Of a DNA stretch of 64,000 bases, positions 26,101-40,313 are shown one piece after another. This DNA is from Brachypodius melanocephalos (lineage: Eukaryota > Chordata > Aves > Passeriformes > Pycnonotidae), in NCBI GenBank assembly GCA_013398615.1, contig VZSR01003282.1, positions 5,720,901-5,784,900 of the forward strand, in the 5' to 3' direction. Position numbers and translations under genes: made by a program. The notes below the pieces were generated by a model. That model did not search any database and had not been told where the DNA came from. It saw only the letters and a program-made list of their open reading frames with translations. The first letter of the stretch is position 1. Each line of letters starts with the position of its first letter.

Positions 26101-29100
26101 TATTCCCAAAACTTGGTGGAGAGGTTTGCAATAATCCTGAGCTCCCCACGGGATCTATTCTAGGGGTAGCTCACTAAAACACTGCTCTCCCACACTGACA
26201 AATCTCTCACAGAAGATGCTCCAATTCTCAAGTTCAAAGTCATGTGGGGCTTTTAAATTCTGTTTACTACCTCAGATGATTTCTCTGAACAATTTTATAA
26301 CCTGCTTCAAGATCTGCAATGGCATTTAGCCCACTCTGGACTTTTAGAGCAATTTTCCACTTGTTTTTAAACAGCCTAACATCACCTATACCTACAACAC
26401 AGCATGTGATGCTTGCTGCCACCTAATTGTACATGCAATTGCTTCTTCAGAGCTGAAGTTTCTTTCCTGTAAATACCTTATACATTATTTAATAGTATAT
26501 ATTGATATCAAAGTACCTATATATAGTATCCTTATAAATATATTATTCACTCCCTGCTTTACAAGGGTTGGCTTCAGTTCTTTCTCATCTCTACAGCTGC
26601 TGCCACTCGAGTATTGTCGTGGTCAAAGTCTAAAGTAGCAAGAAGGAACCAGGAAGGAGAAGGTGAGGTGGAAACACGAGCAGACAAATTCCTGAGTCAG
26701 GCAACCAACTCCTTTATGGATGCCATTAAGCCTCTGTAGAAGAGTAAGTATTTAGACATTAATTTTTTTGCATCTGAAACAATAGCAAAGCAGGGCAAAT
26801 GATGACAAATTAAACTAAACACAGTAACAATTCGTATCTATTAAACAGATTATGCAAATTCAGTTGTATTTAATGTTATCACACCTCATTTGTTTTAGTT
26901 ACTTCAAATATTCCTATTTTAACAGAATAATTACTCAGAAATTCTGGCATAAACACAGGCATATATTTAAAGAAGCTAGAGCTGCTCAGGAAGAACCTTT
27001 TTGTGCTAATGTGCAGCTTTGCCACAGTCTGTGCTGGTGCTCTTGCAGGATGTGGCTGCGTGTGCCATGTCAGCTTGGCACAGGGAGCAGAGCTCCTCCA
27101 GGGAGCACAGACTCATCAATCCAGCCGCCTGTGACACCGGCAGCAATCCCAGCACACAACAGCAGCCTTCACTCCCCAGCAAATGCCCAATATTGAGACA
27201 TAAAAGAGCTAAATAAGTTAGAGACGCTCTGTTGAACACCGAGGGCAGTCTGCCTTGCAGGATCCTGTTCACTACCCACAGCATCCCTCACTGCTCTGCA
27301 ATTGTTCCAAGTATATTCCACACATCAGACAGAATAGTTCACTTTTTTTTTTTTCCTAACCAGAAAACCTGAAGTATTTCCTCATCGTTATTTCAAGAGA
27401 ACAGAATTTTTAGAGTCATCCTGAAAAACAAAAAACTGTAGCAATGTACTGTCAGAAAATACACTTCTTGGACTTCCTTACTTGCCCTCACTGAGATGCT
27501 GGCTGTATTTTTGGAAATGGAACTACTGCTGAAAAAACACCCACCTTCCAAGGCTAGTCAAATGAAACACCTTTGTAATGTAAAAAACATTTCTCTCATA
27601 GCAGCAATAACTTCAGACCAACCTAACTGGGGCAATTTCAAAGTAGGAGAACACCACAGTGGAAGACCCACAGACTGCAAGAGGGGAAACAGGAGGATGA
27701 AAGTCTTCCTACTTTCTTTTGATTTGCTGTCAGTTTTCCTTGTAGTTTCATCTGTCTCAGGAAAACAGATTTTATTTGTTACTACTTATAAAGCATATTA
27801 AATTTTGAAACAATTATAAAAGTTTGAACTTTATTGCATTTTAAATAGTGAATGTTTTTCAAGGGATTTTTCTCTTGTTACTAAAAAGCTGAAATGCTTA
27901 GCATGTTCACACCAACAGTGCTTTCCCGTTTTCTGAGATTATGGAAAGGTTACAGAACATACACACGAGATAACTTTGAAACCCAGAAAGGCTCAGTATA
28001 CACACTTCCAATTCCTATACAACTCCTTCACATATAAGCTCTTCCCTCCACAGGAATACCATGATGTGAGAGTAACTCTTCAAGAAATCAAAACTGCACA
28101 TCAGAGAATTTGGTCCCTCCCAAGTACTTTTAGTGTTATCATATAGAGTTGAGTCCCATCATGATGCACTTGTTATCCACTACTCAGTACTGCAAAGGAT
28201 TTGAGGGTTTCCAGTATTTGGGCTGTGGTGTAGGTAGGGCATGAGATGGGATGAAGGCTTGCCATACCTTCAAAAGAAAATAAAAATTCCATTTAGTCTT
28301 ACTTTCAAAAGTAAGTCTGCAGAAGTGTTAGAGGCCTTTGCAAACAGAGCTCTTTGTTTTTTAACTCTCCATTAGCACAAATGTCTCCATCTGAGGCACA
28401 CATCAGGGGGAATGGTTTTCCATCTCTCAGTACTTTCAAGTAGCCCATATAACTCTGAACACTCCAACTCCAGGGCCTTAAAGAACTCAAGTTAACATAG
28501 AGAGGAGGAAAAAAGACAAAGACTGAAACACAGCAGGTATTTTTACATTAAATCATAAAATTATTTGCCTATGTCCACATTGCAAATCAGTATCAAAGCA
28601 GTCTTGGCTCCAGAACCCACAAGCTCCCAGCAATGTGCTCAACCCTACATTCCTGTTAGGCCACATTAACTCAGTTTTAAACCAGAAACGACTGCCTTCG
28701 AGTGCTGCAAAACTAAATCAATCACTGATTGACTAGTGAGAAGGTCCTGATTTATAGTGTGCCTGAACTGACCTGAAGTAAGTGACAGCTCTGACTTAAA
28801 GAGAGGATCAGTGAAGCCAGAGATTAAGCTCTGTTTCAATAGAAACAGCCTACCAGGATACCTTCCACAAATGAGCAGATGTTTGAAAAATTCAGGCTGT
28901 GATTCTGTGAATTGCTTAAGAAAAGGATGATATGAAAATCTGGAATACCAAAATAATACTTCTAAAAGCTGGAAGCAGACCCTACTCTTGCTTTTTCATT
29001 TTTGCCTAAATTCTTTCGAGGTCTGTTGGCAGCCTATTTCCAGACAGCGCTTTTATACAGGGTGAAGTTCATTTAAGGCTAAGGACAGGACCTCTAGCTT

Positions 29101-29643
29101 TTGCATTCCCATTTGTATCAACAAGAAACCTCATACTGACATCAGTGGGTTCCAACATTTTGCAGTTCATTTTTTGGATGTGTCCACAAAAAGAAGTGAT
29201 GAGTGGAAAAAGTGGCACAGAGAACGAGGACAGAGCAGAAAAGCTGTCAGTTCCATGAAAGGTCTCCACCTGTGGTTATATTTCATACACATTTGTCTTA
29301 CAGAAACTAAACTTTTTACCATAATTTTTCATTAGAGTAATGATATCCACGTGTTACAGCTTCTTAGAGGTTTTATGGACTGGGTCAGTCACACCACATC
29401 AGGTACCTGTCATTGTGGCACGGCCTCAATCAAGGATCACTAATTAGCAATGAGTATCTTAAGTATTTGTATCTGGAATCACAGTTGCTACACAGCAAGG
29501 TACAAGATTTAGTAGAGGAGACCCCTTAGACAGAGACGGTCAAGTCACCAAAGAGATGTAGAAAAAGGGTTTTATCCTTCTTTGAGGTGAGGCGTAATTA
29601 AGTAATCACTTAAATATAAATTATACACACTTGGATCCGCAAA
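23107..29643. other. AT-rich non-coding sequence
   Basis: Intron-like DNA. It includes the 68-bp tandem duplication at 24176-24311 and a T12 run at 27343-27354. The 28270-28490 stretch has several overlapping minus-strand open frames with splice-like ends but no consistent model. No gene recognised. Confidence 0.5.
24176..24311. repeat. 68-bp imperfect tandem duplication
   Basis: Two adjacent copies (24176-24243 and 24244-24311) share a perfect first 21 bases (ATATTTATAGTG then AAAGGTAT) and then diverge while keeping alignable segments such as AAATACTT / AAATACTT-like and TTA..TAATAAC. The degree of divergence implies an old local duplication rather than a recent one. Confidence 0.85.
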
Positions 29644-29902
29644 GAATCATAGAATTGCCAAGGTTGGAAGAGCCCTTTAAGATCATCCAGTGCAACCATC
29701 AGCCCAGCACTGCCACTGTCCCCCTAAACCCCTAAAACTCATCATCCAGCTCCACTTGAACACCTCCATGGATGGTGACTCCACCACCTCCCTGGGCAGC
29801 CTCTTCCACTGCCTGACCACCCTAACAGTGGAAAAACTTTGTTCTTATACCTAATCTGAATTTTCCCCTATCACAGCTTCAGGCCATTTCCTCGAGCCCT
29901 CT
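29644..29902 (-). mobile_element. CR1 LINE 3' fragment, distinct subfamily
   Basis: Begins GAATCATAGAATTGCCAAGG, then GTTGGAAGAGCCCTTTAAGATCATCC-type sequence, then the cacctccatggatggtgact and cctgggcagcctcttcca landmarks, ending near the ggccatttcctcgagccct block. The CCAAGGTTGGAA opening differs from the GGTTTGGGTTGGAA opening of most copies here, so this belongs to another CR1 subfamily. Minus strand, 5'-truncated, no ORF. Confidence 0.93.
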
Positions 29903-31014
29903 CAGCTGCATAAATAAAAAGCATCATCTATTTTAGTTGACTGGTCACGCTAACTCCTGAGTGAGAAAAATAAACTTGATTATAGTTAAAAGGTTAAATT
30001 TCCCTGCATCTTTCATCAGACTGGCCATAAACACCAGCATACTCATGAATATTCTCCAGTTAACACTATGGGAAGCATCAAGAATGCCAGAGGAACACTT
30101 GACCCCCAGCACATCAAGAGACGCTCCAACACATCACACTGACAAATCTTCCCAGTTTAACCTTTGCAAATGAACAAGGAAGGCAAGATTTTCTCTCATT
30201 TCTCCATCCAGGATTTTACTGTTTCAGATCTTGTAGATAAATGACTATTTGCATTTTGCCATTTGAACTAACCATGATCTCTAGTTCATGTATTTCTCTT
30301 TCAGCATGGCAAATCCATTGAGTGAGGGCAGCCAAGACCTGGCAGTGGGTGCCCTTGCTCAGACCCAAGTTTTCCAGAGTGTGCAAAGGCTAAACATACT
30401 CCCCTGCTGGTGCTGCCGAGGGAGATGCCTCCCAGCTTAAGGATCAAGATGAATAAAAAAAGGTTGGTAACCAGAAATGCTCTCAATTATAGAAAACAAA
30501 ATACTGAAAAGCATATTTGACTCTTGAGCATCTCCAGGGAATTTACAGCATCTTGTCAAAATGAAACATCAACAGTGGTGCCCTGAAAAGCAAATTTTAT
30601 TTTTTCCCAGTCTCTTTAGACATTTCATGTATTTTTCTCACACTATTTTCCTATTGGAAACCACACTTCATTAAGTGAATCAAAGCCATCATCATCCTTT
30701 ATTCAAGTATCTTCACAAACTGCTTGCTCTCACAGCATCTATCAAGTGTAAAGTTAATGATTATGGGGAGATTGAGTTTATCTTTTGGTCTTCAAGCAGG
30801 TAGTTCATCATTCAAACTTTGTACTATTGGACTACAGCTAAATGTTATCTGAAGTCCATAGTTCTCTCATTTACTCCTTTTTCTCTCTCTCTTCTTTCTC
30901 TCTGCATCATTTTCTCTTAGAAAAATGGAAGCTCTTACAGATTAGGCTTCCCTACTTAAAACTGAACAAAGTATGTTATACTCTGGGCACTGCTGAAAGG
31001 CATAGCAAATATTT

Positions 31015-31029
31015 AAAAAAAAAAAAAAA
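31015..31029. repeat. Poly(A) run
   Basis: Fifteen A residues. No element body recognised upstream. Confidence 0.85.
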
Positions 31030-31905
31030 GGAAGCACTTTTAAAATTATTTTTAATTTGTATTTTTGGGCCTGGATCCTTCTGGAGGGAAAGTATTTCAC
31101 TTCTACAGAGTGGCTGCAGTAAGCTACAAACCACTGATAGTGCAATTTTCCCCCACAGCAGTCCAGCACTGTACATAAAGCCGAGGTTTCCTAACAACAG
31201 CTTCTTGCGAGAATTAAGACATTTTGGGATGTGAACTACGTCTGCTGGTTAGGACTCATCTTCCACAGGGATAAACAATGGAAGTTATTAGACTCCATGT
31301 CAAACTGCCTCATCCAAGCTGTGTTTTCTCAGTCACGATTTTCTCGTGTTTTTTTAAGCATGTCTTCCACCATGCCAAACCCTATGGAAAAATGCACCAT
31401 AGCCCATTCACATATATCAGATCAGAACCCATGCTACTCCCAAATACTGACGGACTCTACACACCACTCATTGGTACACAGACTTTCTGCTCTTCTCTTC
31501 ACTTCTCTTTTCCAAACTGTCCTTGCCCCAGACTCTCAGCTGCAGTAATTCCCAAAGCTTCCCAAACCCCTGCAGGCCCACACAGACTCCGTGCAGGAGT
31601 TCAAACTCAGCTCCCAGCCTTTCAAGCACTACACACCAATCTGCTCTGTTGTTCAGCAATCTGTGTTTCCCTCAAGGCTGAATGCAGGAAAAAAAGCTAC
31701 ATCCATAATCCTTCCCTGCCGAAGCAGATGCCTCAGCACCTCAAAGCACAGAGGATTACATCAAGAGCAAGACTCTTCGCTGAAAAGCGTATGTACAGAC
31801 AACTCAAAGTATTCTGCTACAGGTTTTAGGGAGATCAAGAGCAACTGTGAAGATGGGAAGGAACCAAAAATCCCTAATATCTTCTTTTCTGTTCTGGTAA
31901 CTGGA

Positions 31906-31921
31906 TTTTTTTTTTTTTTTT
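31906..31921. repeat. Poly(T) run
   Basis: Sixteen T residues following CTGGA. No element recognised. Confidence 0.85.
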
Positions 31922-34900
31922 GGTGAATCTACTTTCTTAGTACTGCTCTACAACTAATGAATGAGAATCTATCAATCTTTCATAAAACCATGCAAAACAT
32001 ATAAAACATAGCATAAAAATGCAAAAAATGTCTCACAAATAAAACCAATTATAACTTTACCATTACAGCATAGTCATTTAAAACTCACCTACCTTAACCT
32101 TCATTTCATGCAAGAAAATTCTACTTGGAGAAGGCTGAGTACTTCCTTCTATGCTGATGGCCTGTGGACTACTGTGAGACATACACAGAACCATCTAGGT
32201 TTGAAAAGTCCTTTAATTAAACTCAAGATCAAGAACTTAAAAAGTAATCCAAAATTAATATTTGTCATCTCAGTAGGATAAACATTTATAAGATAATGAC
32301 TGGAGATTCTGTAGTCTCTGCTTCCTCAGAAAGTTTCACGTCTTTGAAGAACATAAGTCAGGTTTCTGACGTTACTCTAAATCATCAGTTAGAAAGGAAA
32401 CTGAAGTCTATTTTTTAATGTTCCTTTTCTTGATCTCAGAGGGGCTTATGAACGTGGCTTTAGTAGAAGAATTTTCGGTTTAATCTCATATCAGATAAAA
32501 CTTTTCTCTATTTCTCTCTTTACAATTTTGAGGAATAAAGACAAAAAGAGTATGGTCAAATCAAAAATAATGCTGTCACAGCAAAAATAAAAAATTCATT
32601 CAATGAACTGCAAAGACCTATTGTGGCTCTTGGTGCTTAAACCCAGAAGGATTTTTTCATTTATTAACACCCTGTCCTTGTTCAACAGCATACTAATGAA
32701 GTTAATCTAAAGGCTAAATTTCAATTATGAATCACAGAACCGCATCTCTGCTCCCTGATTGCTCAGATAATCTGAATTAAGCCTTCTCCTCTACAAAGCA
32801 CAATGGCTGACTGCAGATAAAAGTTCCCAAACATCAAAAATATTCAGTCCAGAAGGTAAAAATCTGACAAACACCTGTTTTCACATCCATTCGATAACAC
32901 CCTGGCAAAGTAATGATTTCTAGTAACTTGACAGACTGCTCACTCACTTAAAATATGCTGCACGGGTTTGAAACATAAAATGGAACTGCAAATGTTTAAA
33001 TCTCTCAGGCTCACAGCCAAGACAACGTCTTCAGCCAGAGTAAAAAAGGGTTTCCATTTGCTAAAATAATTTAGGAGAAAATGTTTTCCTCTTGAGTACC
33101 TACAATGTATTTGTCCTGGAACAAAACACGAGAGAACCACCACGAAAACCAAGATGAGGGAGAAGCTGTGCAGCAGCCTGGACTATTAATATGCATGACT
33201 ACAGACCGAAATGTGGCGCTTCATGACGTGTCAACGCAGCTCAAATACAGAGCTGAAGCTGCAGAACTGGAAAAAAACAAAATATGAGTAATAACGACGA
33301 CCTGGATCATTTGCTTCCAATTGCTTCTGCAAACAGAAGAGTGATGAAGCTCACAAGAACACCAAAGCGTGCTGCTCCCCCATCTCAAAGACTGATAGGG
33401 AGGAAACACTGCATCTGCTTTTTAACAAGACAATAAAAGAAGCTGAAGAGCCAGCCTTTAGTTTTCAGCTGAGAGGATGAAGCACTGAAGGACTGTTCAC
33501 TTTCAGTGGGAGCCAAAGGAGCAAGAGGGAAGCAGAACAGGGAAAGCCCTGAGTCTCAACTTAGGGCAAACCTGGGTCAAAGAAACCACAGCCTTCCAAA
33601 CCATCTCTTGGAAGTGTTTTCACTATGAGGTGCATGTGATTTCCAGGTAATGCAGCAACTCTACAGTCAGTTCCTCCACTTCTCATGGGGAGGGAAACCT
33701 AGAAAGGGTAAACACACCATAAACAACCACTATCTGACCATCTCTAGGAGTAAAAACTTCAGAGATTTTCTTCCAAACCTAGGACAAGACAAACTCCTGC
33801 TTCACACGCACCTATCAGCTCCTTCCCATACTCCAAAAGTCAAGCTCCCAGACAGGGAGAAGACTGTCCAGACCCACTGCCATTCCACAGCACTAAAACA
33901 CAGGTCAGTTATAGTCAAATATTTTTTCATTGAGTAGTAAAGACTTTTTTCCTCTTTCAAGCTAGATGAAGTCAAACATACACATCCACACCTTCACAGC
34001 AGCCACTGCACTGCTGATGATTTCTACTGTCCTAAACACAAATATTATTCCCTGCAATTTTCAATTCTAGTATTCTTCAGGATGTAAGTACAAATAGTTA
34101 ATATTCCATCTCCATCCTCAGTCTACTGGTACCCCTCTCCACTTTATCTTCCCAATACATGTCACTCAGTGGGAAGTTACCGGTGCCCAGATGATCCTGA
34201 GACCACAAAAATAAATTCTTATTATTATTTAAAAAAATCACAACTTAGATATTTTTCCCAGATTATTCAAGATATTCACAATGTTATCTGTTCTGGCAAT
34301 ACTGACTACTAAAACATTGATACATACCTGGAAAATCACTTGGCAATTACATCCTTCCCAAGCCCAAAATCCTTCTGTTGTCAAATACAAAATGGGCACT
34401 TGGCTTTAGTGTTTGGCTGGATCCTGTGCAAGTTTTCCTGCGTGCCTTAGTCCTTAAATGAGCTGTTTCTCAGCAATACACTCAGAGTTGTCAGCCTGAG
34501 CAATAGGCACGGATGTATATGCTTAGCAATATGCTTGGTGGACATTGTCATTCATGGTTTTCACCGAAATACATCTTAATTGAGCGGCAGCATTACACCA
34601 CAAATGAGCCAGAAAAAAAGGCCAACAATAACGACAGACCACTAGAAATAATCTGTTGCCTTCTGGGTAAACTGCTCAATGCTAAAACTTATTATCTGTA
34701 AAAGCACCTTTTGAATCACTTTTGTTTTGCCCTGTGGAATACCTTAATGTTTCCACTGGTAATAAAATTTCTGGCTTGCAATACCGCCCTGGTCTATAAG
34801 ACCGCAAGAAGGGAAAGGAAACAATGAAAACAGGGAAACACAGAAGCGATGTTATTATTAAACCTTTAAGTTACAGAGTTAATTCCAGCTAAACACTTTT

Positions 34901-37900
34901 ATCTGCACCAGTGCTTATATGAAGTGGATGTTTCTTTCTAGAAGGAAATCTAATTTTAGAACCCAGGAATCAAACAATTCCGTGGCCATCCATATCTGCA
35001 CTGACTCCACTTCTGCTACAAGTAATCTGTTAAGCAGCACATCCCCAGCTGGGGACTGTAATTAGGGTGCAAACTGCCATACAATCCCCTTGCCAGATTG
35101 ATGAAGGAGACCTCTTACAAGGTGATCCAGAAGGCAGTGTTGAGATCATTAATCATTTATCCGTTGAGGAGAATACAAAAAGCTCTGGCACCAAGAGCAT
35201 TACGCTGCAAAAGTATCTTGAAAAACTCCTAAAAAAAATCTAGTGAACTTTTAATTAAAAGGTCAGACATTAGTTACTGTATTTTTTCTTTGAAATTTTA
35301 GTAAGTTCACTTTAAAAAAAACCTTTATTCAGATGTCAGACAGAATTTGACACTCCTCCTTTGCTACTCCTTTTAAAAGCTTGATAATGATCAGCTCAGA
35401 GGGTTTTTAGCTCTGCAAGCAGCATCCCCAGATAGTAAACAAATATAATAGCAATCTACAGTGCAAGCTTAAACACCCTGCCAGGCTGCCAATATTTCAA
35501 CTTGTAATCATTTGTTTTCAGGGATCTGAATCCACAGAAAATGCAAGCATTTTCAACAATGCATAATTGTAGACATTGTTAGCACAAAAACCCAGTCTAC
35601 AGGGAGAACACCAGATCTTGAACACCTGCCTGACGAGGTCTTCACTGTCCATCCTTAGGCATTTAAGTCTTGGCTCTGCCAAATATTAACTGAACTTTTT
35701 TTAATACACTTCCTATAAATAAACACTTCAAGTATGTAAAGTTGAGTTTAGGTATCTGTTTCCCTTCATTGTTATTTGATCCAATAGGCAAGCTCACACC
35801 ATCCTTAGAGCACTCATGAAACTACAGAGAGAAAAATGCAAAAATCAAGAACACTTAGGTACTCTAAGAGTGTATTGAAAGAGCTTGAAGTATCGGATAC
35901 AACTTTTTAACCATCTTTAGTATGCAGCCTTATGTTTTACCTACCACACTCCATCCCAGATCCTAAGCATGAGAAGTTTCTTAGCTACACCCATCAGCTT
36001 TCACACACATTTCATGAGCCCAGCCCCAGGAGAGCCAGTCTGGCAGGGTAAGGGGAGGAGGTGAATTCCTTTCCCTCCCCTCCCCTGAACTACCTGGAAT
36101 TTAATAGAATTGCCTAGGAGACTTCTGCTGTTTCAGAAGCAATCAAAATCTATCCTATGCAACCATCTACCAGACTAACAGAAAATACATTTTCCTGTAC
36201 AATGTGCAATAGGGAGGAAACTTAATCCAAACACATCATTACATAGTCCAACAGGATTTGCTTACAAAATCTAAAATCTATCCCAGTGAAGGCAAGCTCC
36301 TAGAAGTTAAACAAAAAATAGTCAGCAGGCAAGTACTTTTTCTTATTTTAACTGAAAAACCCAAATCTGAATCCTTTTCAACAATCATCAAGAAGCATAT
36401 ATGAAATCAAAAGAAGAAAAATAAATCTGCCACCCTTGGCTATGAACCTAAACAAATGTAAGTATTTAAAAAGCACTCTTGTTTGCAAGTTTAGATAATT
36501 TCCCCTCAACTCTTCTCATTCTCCAGAGAAAAGAGGGTTTTCCCTAAAGGATAAAGCAAGGGATGCAAAGAAAAGGAGCCAGGAAAACCCAACAACATTT
36601 TTAGCATCGAGTGCTTTTACAACAAGGACTCCTTTGCAAATCTAACTATAGATATAGCAAAGTTTTTTATTTGTTTCTTCAACACTGAGAAGTTCTGTTT
36701 TTCAAAACCCTTCCTTGCATGAAAAAGCATGTAAGTAATCTTCTGAATATATAAGTGAGAGAAGGAAAGCAGAAATGGCTTTGTTATTATTATACAGAAT
36801 CTTACAGGCAGCTGTGGAAACCCAGGCTCCTTAAAAATTATCGCCATGTTAAAAAGGGATAATCCATTTCAACAGCAAGTTCTACCACATATCACTGATT
36901 CCCTCAGTATTTACATTTTGCTGACATAGCCTGAACTAATGCTAAGAGGTCAGCAACAGCAGGAGTATGCATAAGATAATTCATTTATTCTGAGGCACCC
37001 CATCTTTTCTAATTAGAGTCAGTAACACTAAAACACCACCTAAGAGAATGGAGCACAATCTGCAAAGACAACAGTTCAAACCTGAAGATAGCAAAGGTGG
37101 GAAATCAAGTGTGGCACCATTTGCTGGAAGGCTGTGATGACAATCTTAGCAAACAGTTAAAAGTTTTAAAAAATAAGGAGAGAAGTTCTCTGCACCGGAT
37201 GGGCCAAGGCAATCCTGTGTGCACTGCAACATCTAATCCTGCCCCTAATATTTCTTGCACTTTGATCCCACTCAATGGAATAGAAAGTATTAAAACAAAA
37301 CACACAACTGAAGCAACATAGCAGTACTCCAGAGGTTAGACCAAAGTTAGTTGTATGTTCATCTTATTCTAGAGTAACAAGCGAAAAAACCTGCCCCCCT
37401 CCCCTTTCTGAGTCTTGCTGTATCATCCTTTACTGACATTACTATTGCTCCCCTCCTTAGGCAAGCCCTGAAAGACTCTGATCCTTTATATCCTTTAAAG
37501 GGAGCAATTAATGCTGCTATTCAGAGTTTCTGACCTTTAACTCTCAGTCCCAGTAGTGTTATTCGGATTTTTCTTTTCAAGTTTAGCAGAAAATAGTAAC
37601 TATTTGTATCTTGCTAAAGGCAGACAGGCATTAATCCTAACCTCAAATTGGAGTCCACATTGGATAAGTAATTTCCAAATTCTTCACTTCCAAATGTGCT
37701 CCTCTGCAGGATCAGATGCTTTCCAAAACTATGCCCTTCCAAACTACCGCAGTTTAGGTTCTGCTTTCCAGAGGAATTTTGGCAAAACACTTTGAAAAAG
37801 CTTTCACAGAAGTTCTACATCCCATACTGCATTCCCCTCATCATCCTCTGCAGGAGTATGCCTATTGCTATGATTATTTTCAGTGAAGTCACGGTGCCAA

Positions 37901-38238
37901 GTTCCATTTTCTTTATTCCTGCTAACACTCATTTCCCAAGTCAACCTTCCTGCCTCACATTTTTTCCCCACAGCTTCTTACTCAGGTGCCTGTTGCTTCT
38001 TTCAGAAATATTCATAAAGTGCATCCCAGAATCAAAAAAATGTATCTACTATTTACTGTCTCCTAATCTGTATTTTAAACTGTCAAACACAGAGGCTGAT
38101 TTGATGCCCTGAAAAACCAAAAGAGCATGTCATGTTCAGAACTGCCCCATAAAGCACCTTGCATTTTCTTTTCATAGAGTAATTAACATATGTGGTCTTC
38201 TACGAGGTGGCAAATGTCTCATACACATAGGCCAAAAG

Positions 38239-38269
38239 AAAAAAAAAAAATATATATATATATATATAT
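38239..38269. repeat. (A)12(TA)n composite microsatellite
   Basis: Twelve A residues run directly into about nine and a half TA units. It is likely to be length-variable. Confidence 0.93.
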
Positions 38270-39093
38270 GGTCCATCCCAATCCATCTCTCCAATTAAAA
38301 AAAAAAAAAAATGAAATCTGATAATCCTAGTCCATCAATACCTTTCTGCCTTAAACCTTCCCTGATAAGAAAGTCGTTACAGCTCATCTGGAAGACTGAC
38401 AAGCTGATATTTCTCTAGACACAGAGAAAGGCTATTCCACAGCCAAGACTCTTCCAAATAGCCAGGGAAAAAAGTTCTACCTATTTAAACAGAGAGCAAG
38501 ACAGACTCAGCTAGAGCTGCACAGGGAAGGGGCAATCAACTTGACAGTAAATGTAATTAGTGTTATAATTCCTGCCAAAATTAGACGTGATATAAGCAGA
38601 TATAACAAATGAATTTGACATGATATATTACCACTGATGTTCCTAAATATATAGAGGCTTTTTGAAGGATGGGAGTAGGGTTTTACAGATTTTAAGGGAA
38701 AAAACAAATCCTGACAAGCCTCCATTGTGTCTGTCTCCATCCTGTTGCTCGTTAAAGTTTACCTCTCCTTTCTGGCTCCTATTTCCTTCACAGTCAAAGT
38801 GGCACAAAACATCCTTTTCTTGCTGCAGTTAACTAAAATCGAAGTTGCATCATGTCTCCTTTTCATGTCCTTTCTTCCCTCCCTGCTAATCAGAGGCTTC
38901 AAGCCATTTGCTTTCTGAACACATTTACAATCCAAATCCATTCCTGAACACCAGCTCACTTGCTTGCCTCTCCTGTTTCCACTGGCACTCACCAAAACTC
39001 CTTCCTATCACATCATAGGCCAATTCCAAGTTGCCATCTTCTCCTGGATATCACTCACACATTCCTTTTCCCTGGTCCTGATACCAAATTTCA

Positions 39094-39233
39094 ATAGAAT
39101 CATAGAAACATGGAATGGTTTGGGTTGGAAGGGATCTTAAGATGATCTCACTCCAACTCTCTGACGTGGGCAGGGAGCCCTTCCTTCCACTTGATCAGGT
39201 TGCTCAGAGTCCCATCAGCCTGGGCATAAAACC
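39094..39233 (-). mobile_element. CR1 LINE 3' fragment
   Basis: Begins ATAGAATCATAGAAACATGG with the ATGGTTTGGGTTGGAAGGGA block next, then caactctctgacgtgggcaggg, cttgatcaggttgctcagag and cccatcagcctgggc. The opening ATAGAATCATAGAA is a remnant of the octamer repeat at the CR1 3' terminus. Minus strand, about 140 bases, 5'-truncated. Confidence 0.94.
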
Positions 39234-40297
39234 TCATTTACACCAGATACTGAAGAAGAATCATTCCCAGCTCTGCCCCAAAGAAGCAATGGGAAGACAG
39301 AAATCCTCAGTGCTCAGAGAGCTGGATGGGATGTGGCTTCTCTGTTAATGAAAAAAAAAATTAAAAAAGGAAAAAAAGAAGTGCCACATACCCCACACCT
39401 CACTTCCCAAAATAAAAAACAACTGAACCAGAACTGAATGCTTATTTCGTTTTTGCCTCTGCCAGAAATCAACACTAAAGTTTTCATTAAGTCAGCCAAG
39501 TTTTATTACAGAAAAAATGCGGCTTCATTTCAGGGAAATTTAACCTTTTGCTTATTTTGTTTCAATTTCCAGTTTGCATTGAAGTTTTACTTAAAAATAC
39601 ATGGCAATGTCTAGACAAATTTTCCAAGTTCTCAAATCATCTGACTTCTGAGACCTCTCACTAGCAAGGTGCTCTCCAGGGACCAACCTTGTGTCCTCTC
39701 CAACTGGAAGCTTTGTGCTGCTTCGTTTCCTGCACACCTGAATTTGCCAAACTACTTGAGATGGAAAAAAAAATCTAGGCCAGGCAGAGGTATTTGTGAC
39801 ATTTTTTTATGATGGAAAGTTTAAAAATTTCTTTACCCCAAGAAATGTCTTTAACTGGACTTGTCTTTGCTATCGCAGCAAACACTGAGCATATTGCTGT
39901 TCATCTCCTGACAAATTACTCTCTGGGAGAATACAAATCATCTGTGCTGAGCTTCAGAAAGGCTCTGGAAGAGAGCTCTGTTTCAACCCACTAGAGACAA
40001 AAAGGCAGCCACAAAACAGACTCCATCCCAGTGGAGAGCCTCCCTCACTCATAAACACGAGTTTTAATCCCATTCATTAACAGTGGGATCGCGCTCACTT
40101 GTTGTTGTGCCACATCCTCAGGTTGCTCTTCCACCCTTTACAGTTGGTGTTGTGGGTGTATTCTCTGTTTTATTAACGGTAATTTAATTCAATATATATT
40201 CCTACACAGAGTAGGTGATTTTTCTGTTTCAAAACATTTCACAAGATGGAATACAGATAAATTTTTTAATAGCAAAACAAGACACACACAGATTTTT

Positions 40298-40313
40298 AAA
40301 AAAAAAAAAAAAA
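40298..40313. repeat. Poly(A) run
   Basis: Sixteen A residues after GATTTTT. Confidence 0.85.

Larger units (their letters stand above)
29903..39093. other. AT-rich non-coding sequence
   Basis: More than 9 kb of intron-like DNA with no recognised gene. It holds A/T homopolymers (31015-31029, 31906-31921, about 38297-38311) and the (A)n(TA)n repeat at 38239-38269. A 183-codon ATG-initiated frame at 31278-31829 has no recognisable domain and is within chance expectation. A candidate minus-strand exon at 32093-32171 is discussed in findings. Confidence 0.5.

Noticed and set aside
28270..28485. Minus-strand segment with splice-like ends and overlapping open frames
   Set aside because: Two different frames look protein-like, but the one in phase with the upstream candidate stops before the donor. 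No consistent exon can be drawn.
31278..31829. 183-codon frame starting with ATG
   Set aside because: Its length is near chance expectation for the window, it has no domain, and its amino-acid composition is Cys/His/Ser/Pro-rich without pattern.
34327..34372. Minus-strand segment with a good GTATGT donor and open frame
   Set aside because: Its phase does not join the neighbouring candidate exons, and 15 open codons are expected by chance.
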